A DNA stretch of 37,056 nucleotides from Paracoccaceae bacterium (GTDB lineage: Bacteria; Pseudomonadota; Alphaproteobacteria; Rhodobacterales; Rhodobacteraceae): contig JALEGX010000044.1 in the NCBI GenBank assembly GCA_022763485.1, positions 1-37,056 on the forward strand, in the 5' to 3' direction. Under the pieces are notes generated by a model that worked only from the letters and a program-made list of their open reading frames with translations, searched no databases and was not told the DNA's origin. The first letter of the stretch is position 1. The number at the start of each line of letters is the position of its first letter. The position numbers and the translations under genes are program-made. Below, in pieces: positions 31,569-37,056 of this stretch.

Positions 31569-32975
31569 ATGACCGATTTTCCAAGGCTGACCTTCTCGCT
31601 GGACCGCGATTCCAAGGTCCCGGTGTTTGAACAGATCTGCCTGACCATCCGGCAGCGCGCCATCTCTGGCGCTCTGGCAAAGGGCAGCAAACTGCCCCCC
31701 ACGCGGGTATTGGCGACCGAGCTTGGGGTGTCGCGCTCTACCATTGTCACCGCCTATGAACAGCTTGTGGCTGAAGGGTACCTGAAAAGCCTGCGGGGCT
31801 CGGGCTACACCGTTTGCGCGCTGGGCGAGGTAGAGCTGTCCGGCGGTGCGAAGGCGGCCCAGACCCTGCCTGAGGATGAAGAGGGCGAAGCGATTGTGCC
31901 CTTTGAGGCCAGCCAGCCCGACATGCGCCTGTTTCCCCATCGCCAATGGGCCAAAGCAGTGTCGCGGGTCTGTCGCACCAATCCGCAGGCCATGCTGGTT
32001 GGCGGTGGCACTTTCGGCAATCCCGAACTCAGGCGCGCCATCGCACAGCATATCGCGGAATGGCGGGGCATTGATGCGTCCCCACAGCAGATCATCGTGA
32101 CGGCGGGGGCGACGGATGCGCTGGAAATCTGTATGCGAAGCCTGGCCCAGAAGGGGGATCTGGTTGGATTGGAGGACCCCGGATACCTGCCGATGCGGCG
32201 CTTTGCTCAGGCACAGGATCTGGTGCCGCTCTACCTTGCGGTTGATGAGGCGGGGGCGCATCTTCCCGACCCGGCCAAGCCGCCGCAGCTGGTGATCCTG
32301 ACGCCGTCGCATCAATACCCGTTGGGCGGCGCGATGAGCCCCAGCCGGCGGTTGGAGTTCATAAACTGGGCCGACGCGCAGAATGCCTGGATTGTCGAAG
32401 ACGACTACGACAGTGAATTTCGCTACGCCGGGCGTCCGATCCCGGCCATGACGGGCTTTGACCGGCTGAACCGGACGATCTATATCGGCAGCTTTTCCAA
32501 GGTGTTCTCGAACGCGCTGCGTCTGGGGTATCTGGTGGTGCCCGAAGCGTTGCTGGACCGATTCCGCACCACCATGCGCCGCTTCGGGCAGAAGGCCAGC
32601 TACATGCCGCAACAGGCGCTGGCGGATTTCATGGCTTCGGGCGAATTCTATCGCCACCTGCGCCGGGTCCGGCGCACCTATGACGAACGGCGGCGGTTCC
32701 TGCTGGATCAGCTGGCAACAGAGTTTTCCGCCTTTGGTCGCTGTGAAGACCATCAGGCGGGCATGCAGGTGGTGTTTCATCTGGCAGACGGGTTCGATGA
32801 TCGGGATCTGTCTGCGCGGGCGACTGCACAGGGCATCAACCTGCAGCCGCTGTCGGCCTATGCCGCACATGCAGAAGGGCACAACGGTCTGGTCATGGGC
32901 TTCTGCGCCTATTCCGAGGAAGAGATGAAACCGGCGTTGGCGCTGCTCAAGTCCTGCTTTCAGCAAAGCGGCTGA
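31569..32975 (+). CDS. MocR-type transcriptional regulator (GntR HTH fused to aminotransferase domain)
   Basis: A 468-residue regulator. Residues 12-80 form a GntR winged helix (VPVFEQICLTIRQRAISGALAKG then LPPTRVLATELGVSRSTIVTAYEQL). From about 110 the protein is a fold-type-I aminotransferase-like domain with TPSHQYPLG (245-253), EDDYDSEFRY (277-286) and the PLP-binding lysine K311 in SFSK. All PLP contacts look intact, so it probably senses an amine or amino acid through PLP, as GabR, PdxR and TauR do. It lies downstream of, and in the same direction as, the molybdopterin oxidoreductase, 165 bases away with its own promoter. Confidence 0.92.
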   Translation: MTDFPRLTFSLDRDSKVPVFEQICLTIRQRAISGALAKGSKLPPTRVLATELGVSRSTIVTAYEQLVAEGYLKSLRGSGYTVCALGEVELSGGAKAAQTLPEDEEGEAIVPFEASQPDMRLFPHRQWAKAVSRVCRTNPQAMLVGGGTFGNPELRRAIAQHIAEWRGIDASPQQIIVTAGATDALEICMRSLAQKGDLVGLEDPGYLPMRRFAQAQDLVPLYLAVDEAGAHLPDPAKPPQLVILTPSHQYPLGGAMSPSRRLEFINWADAQNAWIVEDDYDSEFRYAGRPIPAMTGFDRLNRTIYIGSFSKVFSNALRLGYLVVPEALLDRFRTTMRRFGQKASYMPQQALADFMASGEFYRHLRRVRRTYDERRRFLLDQLATEFSAFGRCEDHQAGMQVVFHLADGFDDRDLSARATAQGINLQPLSAYAAHAEGHNGLVMGFCAYSEEEMKPALALLKSCFQQSG

Positions 32976-33034
32976 ACTGCGCCGTACTACCCAGCAGGAC
33001 GGTAGAGCGTTTCGTGAGGAGATTTAGGGGAAAG

Positions 33035-33110
33035 TGGTGCCGGCAGAGGGACTTGAACCCCCGACCCCGAGATTACAAATCACGTGCTCTACCAGCTGAG
33101 CTATACCGGC
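33035..33110 (-). tRNA. tRNA-Thr (anticodon UGU)
   Basis: On the minus strand the acceptor stem GCCGGTA (33110-33104) pairs with TGCCGGC (one G-T pair). The D-arm reads AGCTCAGCTGGTAGAGC, the anticodon loop TTTGTAA gives UGU, the T-arm has GGGGTTCAAGTCCC, the discriminator is A and CCA is encoded. Length is 76 nt. One anticodon-stem position (T-T) is mismatched. AGTATC at 33122-33127 could be its -10 box (GATACT), but the -35 spacing is short. Confidence 0.95.
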
Positions 33111-33321
33111 GTGAGAGCCGAAGTATCATCTGAGTTTTTGGGTGGCAAGGACATAAGCTTGTGCCGGTGCAGATTTTTCCGGGTGGCCTGACACACCGTT
33201 TGCCGGAGAGATTTGAACCGGGGTTCCGCAGAGACGGTGAAGCGTTTGTGAGGGTTGTTTATCTTGTTGCGGCCTCCCAAATTACATTACGCTTATCGCA
33301 TATCTATTATGGAGAGAATGG
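33111..33321. other. intergenic region between tRNA-Thr and rhodanese gene
   Basis: The first part contains the presumed tRNA-Thr promoter on the minus strand. The last 60 bases are AT-rich (TTTATCTTGTTGCGG to CATATCTATTAT) and probably hold the rhodanese promoter. GGAGAG at 33311-33316 is the ribosome binding site. Nothing else stands out. Confidence 0.4.
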
Positions 33322-33714
33322 ATGTCCCTGACCCTGCAGGAAATGATCGCAGCCGCAAATGCGGTGGTGGAGCGGATCGACGGTGAAAAAGCACAGGCGC
33401 TGATCGCAGATGGCGCGCTGCTTCTGGATATCCGGGACGCCCCGGAGCTGGAGAAAACCGGGCGCGCCGTCGGGGCACATCACATTCCGCGCGGCATGTT
33501 GGAGTTCCGTGCCGATCCCGACAGCCCGTTCCATGACGCCGAACTGCGCAAGGATCGGGCCATTGTCCTGCACTGCGCGGGCGGCGGGCGTGCCGCTCTG
33601 GCAGGCAAGTTGCTGAAAGATATGGGATATGCCGAAGTCTACAACCTTGGTGGGCTGAATGACTGGATCACGGGCGGCGGGGCCGTGCAGGAACCGGTGG
33701 ACCAGGGCATGTAA
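33322..33714 (+). CDS. single-domain rhodanese-like protein
   Basis: A 130-residue cytoplasmic rhodanese domain, normal for single-domain sulfurtransferases. The active-site loop LHCAGGGRAALAG has the catalytic cysteine followed by a small-residue loop ending in Arg (C-A-G-G-G-R). The LLDIRDAPELEKTGRAVGAHHIPRG segment is the family N-terminal motif, and YAEVYNLGGLNDWI its C-terminal motif. It likely transfers sulfane sulfur to thiophilic acceptors. ATG 33322 follows GGAGAG. Monocistronic by context. Confidence 0.88.
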   Translation: MSLTLQEMIAAANAVVERIDGEKAQALIADGALLLDIRDAPELEKTGRAVGAHHIPRGMLEFRADPDSPFHDAELRKDRAIVLHCAGGGRAALAGKLLKDMGYAEVYNLGGLNDWITGGGAVQEPVDQGM

Positions 33715-33729
33715 GGATCTGATCCGGTT

Positions 33730-33751
33730 TTGGCGGGGGCTTCCCCGCCAA
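33730..33751. terminator. hairpin between convergent rhodanese and hydrolase genes
   Basis: TTGGCGGGG (33730-33738) and CCCCGCCAA (33743-33751) form a perfect 9-bp stem with loop GCTT. A T-tract is lacking on both sides, but the position between two converging stop codons fits a shared transcription end. Confidence 0.55.
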
Positions 33752-33774
33752 CTCATCTGATCTTCACGAAGGGT

Positions 33775-34533
33775 TCAGGCGTTCAGATAAGCCCGCGCTG
33801 CGGCTTCGAATTCTCGCGGTTTTTCTGCGTGCAGCCAATGGCCCGCGCCGGGAATACGCGCGAATTTGGCCTGGGGGAACAACGCACGAATTTGGTCGCG
33901 ATGTTCGGGAAGCACGTAGTCCGACGCCGCACCTGCCAGGAACAGGGCAGGGCCATCCCACTGACCTTCGATCTGGGGAAAGGACATGATCTCAGGCATC
34001 TGGTCGGCCAAAGCATCAAGGTTCAGCCGCCAGCGCTTGTTCGGCAGGTCCAGGGACTGGGTGAAGAAGCTCTGCAAGGCAGGGTCGACACCGGCGGCTG
34101 CCAGCTGGGCTTCGGCGTCCGAACGCCGCTCCAGGCTGTCCAGATCCACGGCGCGCATGGCTTGGATGAAGGGCAGCTGCGTGTGCGTATAGGCGACGGG
34201 TGCGATGTCGGCGACGATCAGCCGGTTGACCTGCTCCGGGTAGTTCAGCGCCAATGTCATGGCCGCCTTGCCCCCCATCGAATGGCCCAGAACATCCATC
34301 TTGCCACCAAAGGCGGCGATCACTTCTGCCAAATCCGCGGCCAGATCCCGGTACCGGTGGTCCGACGACCACGGGCTGGAGCCATGATTGCGCATATCCA
34401 CGGCGATGACCTGGCGCTCGTCCGACAGGCGTTTGGCTATGACACCCCAGTTGCGGGCAGAGCCATACAGGCCATGGGCAATCAACAGGGGCGGGCGGTC
34501 GGTCGGCGTACCGTGCAAGATCTGGTTCAACAT
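33775..34533 (-). CDS. alpha/beta hydrolase (YbfF-like esterase)
   Basis: A 252-residue cytoplasmic alpha/beta hydrolase. HGLYGSARNWG (20-30) supplies the oxyanion region, the nucleophile is S85 in GHSMGGKA, the acid is likely the Asp in GAASDYVLPEH and the base the His in GAGHWLHAEKP. The short cap and DMRNHGSSPW are characteristic of the YbfF/ABHD11 group of esterases acting on short or medium acyl esters. It is divergent from the small membrane protein at 34622. Confidence 0.87.
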   Translation of the reverse strand: MLNQILHGTPTDRPPLLIAHGLYGSARNWGVIAKRLSDERQVIAVDMRNHGSSPWSSDHRYRDLAADLAEVIAAFGGKMDVLGHSMGGKAAMTLALNYPEQVNRLIVADIAPVAYTHTQLPFIQAMRAVDLDSLERRSDAEAQLAAAGVDPALQSFFTQSLDLPNKRWRLNLDALADQMPEIMSFPQIEGQWDGPALFLAGAASDYVLPEHRDQIRALFPQAKFARIPGAGHWLHAEKPREFEAAARAYLNA

Positions 34534-34621
34534 GAGATCGGGATACAGCAGGCGCCAAGCCGGAGCCAGCCCGATTGCAGTGACTTGTTTTCTTCTTTAG
34601 CGTCATTCGGAGTATTTTTTG

Positions 34622-35008
34622 GTGATTTCCATGGGCGAAGAGAGCGAAACCGTCGAAACCATGATCCAGCGTGTCAGGCAGGCCCTGCGCGAAAAAGAAG
34701 GGATCAGTGGCCAAGGCTTGGCCGACGGTCTGAAGAAGGGGCGTCGGCGGTTGCCGCGCCGGATCTTTCGTCAGGTTCAGAAACTGGCGGACGCCGAAAA
34801 GACGGCCGCCCACCCGAAGCTGGCGATGACGCTCAACCAGCCCGAGCTGCTGTCCGCCGGGCAGGATATCCTGGGCTATCTGGAGAAGATCGATCTGGCC
34901 GACCGCCGCAAGGGGCGTTGGCTGGGCATTCTGGGCGCGGTGACCTTCAATCTCCTCGCTGTCATTGCGCTCTTTGTGGCTGTGCTGGTCTGGCGCGGCC
35001 TGCTTTGA
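34622..35008 (+). CDS. hypothetical protein with C-terminal membrane anchor
   Basis: A 128-residue protein of no family I recognise. The N-terminal two thirds is highly charged and helical (VETMIQRVRQALREKEG, KKGRRRLPRRIFRQVQKLADAEKTAAHPKLAMT), and residues after about 100 (WLGILGAVTFNLLAVIALFVAVLVW) form one transmembrane helix. A cytoplasmic domain tethered by a tail anchor is the likely topology. Start: GTG 34622 has GGAG nine bases before it, while ATG 34631 has none at a good distance. It lies 76 bases before the TetR gene of the PspA-like module but has no dyad of its own. Confidence 0.65.
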   Translation: MISMGEESETVETMIQRVRQALREKEGISGQGLADGLKKGRRRLPRRIFRQVQKLADAEKTAAHPKLAMTLNQPELLSAGQDILGYLEKIDLADRRKGRWLGILGAVTFNLLAVIALFVAVLVWRGLL

Positions 35009-35042
35009 TTTTCGGCTTTCACCGCACCCGGCGCAGGGGTAA

Positions 35043-35059
35043 TTTGAACAAGGTTCAAA
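35043..35059. promoter_or_regulatory. operator before tetR (dyad site 1 of 4)
   Basis: TTTGAAC-AAG-GTTCAAA is a perfect 7+3+7 palindrome 25 bases before the tetR ATG. Its TTGAAC could also serve as a -35 box. It shares the TGAAC-N3-GTTCA core with three sites before the PspA-like gene. Confidence 0.75.
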
Positions 35060-35084
35060 ACTCTTGCGCGATAGGACAGTGTGA

Positions 35085-35681
35085 ATGGCGACAAAGGCGG
35101 AACTGCGCAAGGCGGCCCTGAGGGACCGATTGATTGACGCGGCCGAAGCGCGGATCGAACAGGATGGGGCAGCCGCCTTGCGGGCGCGGGATCTGGCCAA
35201 GGATGCGGGCTGCGCGCTTGGGGCCATCTACAACGTCTTTGACGATCTGGATGCGCTTGTCATGGCGGTGAACGGGCGCACCTTTCAGCGGTTGGGGCAT
35301 GCGGTCAGCTGCTCTCTGGAGGGGGCGGGCCCTCTGCCGCCGACAGAGCGCCTGATTCGGATGAGCCACGCCTATCTGCGCTTTGCGGCAGACAACAATC
35401 TGTTGTGGAGGGCGCTGTTTGACGTCCAGATGACCCGCGACGGGCCTGCGCCCGATTGGTACCGGCAGGCCTTGGTGGGGCTGTTTTCGCATATTTCAGG
35501 ACCGGTGTCCGAGCTGTTCCCGGGCGGATCGGAGGACGAGATCAACCTGATGACGCGCGCTTTGTTTTCTTCGGTACACGGCATCGTGCTGCTGGGATTG
35601 GAAAACCGCATTTCCGGGGTGCCGCCCGAACAGATCGAAATGATGATCTCCCGCGTGTTGAAGCAAATCGGAAACAAATAA
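35085..35681 (+). CDS. TetR/AcrR family regulator of the PspA-like operon
   Basis: A 198-residue regulator. [50 protein letters not shown] (about 16-62), with [13 protein letters not shown] as the recognition-helix end. The C-terminal domain ([40 protein letters not shown]) is a TetR ligand domain also seen in WHG-type regulators. The stop lies only five bases before the first of three dyads preceding the PspA homologue, and a perfect dyad lies before its own start. That supports direct autoregulation and control of the downstream operon. Confidence 0.9.
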   Translation: MATKAELRKAALRDRLIDAAEARIEQDGAAALRARDLAKDAGCALGAIYNVFDDLDALVMAVNGRTFQRLGHAVSCSLEGAGPLPPTERLIRMSHAYLRFAADNNLLWRALFDVQMTRDGPAPDWYRQALVGLFSHISGPVSELFPGGSEDEINLMTRALFSSVHGIVLLGLENRISGVPPEQIEMMISRVLKQIGNK

Positions 35682-35685
35682 TTTC

Positions 35686-35698
35686 TGAACATCGTTCA
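35686..35698. promoter_or_regulatory. operator before the PspA-like gene (dyad site 2 of 4)
   Basis: TGAACATCGTTCA, with half-sites TGAAC and GTTCA separated by ATC. Identical to the site at 35709-35721, 23 bases downstream (about two helical turns), so bound proteins would lie on nearly the same face. Confidence 0.75.
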
Positions 35699-35708
35699 TA
35701 AAATTCCT

Positions 35709-35721
35709 TGAACATCGTTCA
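35709..35721. promoter_or_regulatory. operator overlapping the PspA-like gene promoter (dyad site 3 of 4)
   Basis: TGAACATCGTTCA again. TTGAAC at 35708-35713 is a plausible -35 box with TACATG at 35731-35736 after a 17-base spacer, so a bound repressor would block RNA polymerase. Confidence 0.75.
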
Positions 35722-35744
35722 TGTCTCGCTTACATGTCATTTTG

Positions 35745-35757
35745 TGAACGATGTTCA
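35745..35757. promoter_or_regulatory. operator at the PspA-like transcription start (dyad site 4 of 4)
   Basis: TGAACGATGTTCA, the exact reverse complement of sites 2 and 3. It falls near the expected transcription start and just before the GGAGG ribosome binding site at 35762-35766. Confidence 0.75.
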
Positions 35758-35772
35758 AGTTTGGAGGACGAC

Positions 35773-36450
35773 ATGTTCGGGACTTTGAAGACCCTGTTTG
35801 CCGGTGCCAACGCCCGTGCCGAAGAGCAGCTGAAAGATACCTATGCCATTGAATTGATTGACCAGAAAATCCGCGAAGCCAGCGCATCATTGAAGGCCGC
35901 GAAACTGTCTCTGGCGTCAATGTTCCAGCAACAGCGCAATGAGCAGCGACAGGCAGATGCCCTTGAGGCCAAGATTGCCGACATGATGGACCGGGCAGGT
36001 GAAGCGCTGAAAGAGGGTCGACAGGATCTGGCGGAGACCGCGGCACAGGCGATTGCGGAGATGGAGAATGAATTGACCATCCGCAAACAGACGCTGACTC
36101 GCCTGGAGCAGCGGATCCTGCAACTGCGCGGATCGATCGAACGGGCCCATCGCCGCATCACCGACCTGAAGCAGGGGGCATTGGCTGCGCGGGCCACGCG
36201 GCGCGAGCAAGCGCTGCAAAAGGGGCTGACCCGTCACGTTGGTGGTGACAGCCCGATGGAAGAGGCCGAGGCGCTGATTGCGCGTGTAATGGAACGTGCC
36301 GATCCATTTGAACAGGGTGAAATCCTGCGTGAGATCGACGGAGACCTTGGGGCGGAGCGAATTGCTGAGCAACTGGCAGAGGCCGGATTTGGTCCGCAAA
36401 CCCGCAGCACCGCGGCGGATGTATTGAACCGCTTGAAAGCCGAAAATTGA
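35773..36450 (+). CDS. PspA/IM30 (Vipp1) family protein
   Basis: A 225-residue coiled-coil protein of the phage-shock-protein A family, peripheral to the inner membrane, where relatives assemble into ESCRT-III-like rings or rods that stabilise stressed membranes. The first ~20 residues (MFGTLKTLFAGANARAEEQL) can form the amphipathic membrane helix. Residues about 25-160 are almost continuous charged heptads (KIREASASLKAAKLSLASMF, ELTIRKQTLTRLEQRILQLRG), as in PspA. ATG 35773 has GGAGG in front; the frame opens upstream at 35734, but that region is operator DNA. No pspF or pspBC genes are nearby; control here appears to be through TetR instead. Confidence 0.85.
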   Translation: MFGTLKTLFAGANARAEEQLKDTYAIELIDQKIREASASLKAAKLSLASMFQQQRNEQRQADALEAKIADMMDRAGEALKEGRQDLAETAAQAIAEMENELTIRKQTLTRLEQRILQLRGSIERAHRRITDLKQGALAARATRREQALQKGLTRHVGGDSPMEEAEALIARVMERADPFEQGEILREIDGDLGAERIAEQLAEAGFGPQTRSTAADVLNRLKAEN

Positions 36451-36516
36451 ACAAAATGCCGCCGCAATACACGGCTAATTCCTGACACCAGAGATTTGAA
36501 AATTGGAGACCAAGAG

Positions 36517-36801
36517 ATGAATTCCCGCAATGAAAACGGACTGATCATGATGCTGAACGGGGCCGGTGTGGCACTGGCCTACGGTCTGCTTGGCATTTCG
36601 CTGTGGCTGTCGACGGATGTGCCGCTGGCCACCAAGGGCTATTGGGCGATGGGCATCCTGCTTCTGACACTGAGCCTGATCAACGTGGTGAAGTACCGTT
36701 TCGACGCCCGCCAATCAGAAGACCGCATTTCGCGCATCGAGGAAGCACGTAACGAAAAGCTGCTGGAAGACGCACTGCTGGATCCGAAGTCCGAGATCTG
36801 A
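36517..36801 (+). CDS. YiaA/YiaB-like two-helix inner membrane protein
   Basis: A 94-residue protein with two predicted transmembrane helices (about 7-30 and 38-60: GVALAYGLLGISLWL and GYWAMGILLLTLSLINVV) joined by a short polar turn. A charged cytoplasmic tail (RFDARQSEDRISRIEEARNEKLLEDALL) follows. The KGYWAMG string and the RIEEARNEKLL tail fit the YiaA/YiaB two-helix family. ATG 36517 follows GGAGACC. It lies 66 bases after the PspA homologue with no terminator between, so it is probably a membrane partner of it. Confidence 0.75.
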   Translation: MNSRNENGLIMMLNGAGVALAYGLLGISLWLSTDVPLATKGYWAMGILLLTLSLINVVKYRFDARQSEDRISRIEEARNEKLLEDALLDPKSEI

Positions 36802-36822
36802 TTGAGTTCGCTCCCGTTAGAG

Positions 36823-36850
36823 ACGCCCGTTGCGCCAAAGCGGCGGGCGT
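36823..36850 (+). terminator. terminator of the PspA-like operon
   Basis: ACGCCCGTTGC (36823-36833) pairs with GCGGCGGGCGT (36840-36850, two G-T pairs) around GCCAAA, followed by TTCGCATTT, 22 bases after the last stop. Confidence 0.65.
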
Positions 36851-36914
36851 TTCGCATTTGGGGCCGGACGGGCTCCCGCCTGCTTTGGACCTGCGGTCCA
36901 CACAGTTGGGCGTG

Positions 36915-36935
36915 GCGCCGCGCTTTGCGCGGCGC
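36915..36935. repeat. GC-only perfect inverted repeat
   Basis: GCGCCGCGC (36915-36923), loop TTT, GCGCGGCGC (36927-36935): a perfect 9-bp hairpin with no T-tract. It may be a backup terminator or an extragenic palindrome. Confidence 0.5.
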
Positions 36936-36964
36936 GTCAGACCATCTGGAACGCGATCCACGCA

Positions 36965-36992
36965 AAAGCCCCGCCGGTTTTGGCGGGGCTTT
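36965..36992 (+). terminator. strong rho-independent terminator
   Basis: AAAGCCCCGCC (36965-36975) pairs perfectly with GGCGGGGCTTT (36982-36992) around GGTTTT, then TGTTGTTTTG. The A-run before the stem and the U-rich tract after it mean it could work in both directions; a gene beyond the window edge may also end here. Confidence 0.75.
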
Positions 36993-37056
36993 GTTGTTTT
37001 GTTTGGTCTGGCCGGGATCAGAGGTTGGGGTAGAGCGGGAAGCGGCCGCAGAGCTC

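Noticed and set aside
31323..32966. A 547-codon minus-strand frame
   Set aside because: Antisense to the MocR regulator and the end of the Mo enzyme; no recognisable domain.
33730..35121. A 463-codon plus-strand frame
   Set aside because: Runs antisense through the alpha/beta hydrolase and across the start of two other genes; no motif.
35686..35757. Short CRISPR-like array
   Set aside because: Three 13-base near-palindromes with unequal spacing (10 and 23 bases between them) and no cas genes; they are operator sites.

Overview
The window reads as chromosomal DNA of a Rhodobacteraceae (Roseobacter-group) alphaproteobacterium. The DNA is GC-rich almost throughout. It carries several solute-uptake ABC systems, each next to its own small catabolic operon and local regulator, and the families and tRNA sequences fit marine Rhodobacterales. 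This assignment is inferred from family content, since no rRNA or unique marker is present.

Layout. 1-524 is visibly more AT-rich, holds only a broken ORF, and abuts the 3' end of a tRNA-Gln gene; it looks like the end of an integrated element. 956-2792 holds a DhlA-type haloalkane dehalogenase convergent with an exported (Tat) metallo-beta-lactamase-fold hydrolase. 2943-9548 (minus strand) is a complete branched-chain-amino-acid-type (Liv) ABC transporter with an embedded long-chain acyl-CoA-ligase-like enzyme, divergent from a TetR regulator; a dyad overlaps the probable promoter. 10611-13878 holds an acetolactate-synthase-like ThDP enzyme divergent from an FCD/GntR regulator and an Asp/Glu-racemase-family enzyme. 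13887-18565 holds a TetR repressor divergent from a translationally coupled operon of flavin monooxygenase, BASS-type symporter, extended SDR and classical SDR. 18584-21120 (minus) pairs a CobW/G3E metal-chaperone GTPase with a YtcJ-type amidohydrolase, divergent from a LysR regulator at 21221.

22270-27763 is a full peptide/opine-type (Dpp/Opp) ABC importer. It is followed by an FrhB-family iron-sulfur flavoprotein (27945), a molybdopterin oxidoreductase (29355) and a MocR (GntR-aminotransferase fusion) regulator (31569). These last three make the most plausible uncharacterised redox module here, and a shared sequence element upstream of the oxidoreductase and of the regulator supports linking them. 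A tRNA-Thr follows, then a rhodanese, an alpha/beta hydrolase and a small membrane-anchored protein.

The window ends with a compact membrane-stress-like module: TetR regulator, PspA/IM30 homologue and YiaA-like two-helix membrane protein. Four near-identical TGAAC-N3-GTTCA dyads, one before tetR and three before the PspA gene, make an unusually clear regulatory circuit. Strong hairpins close the operon.

All functions are family-level calls from motifs read by eye; substrates are not known for any transporter or oxidoreductase.
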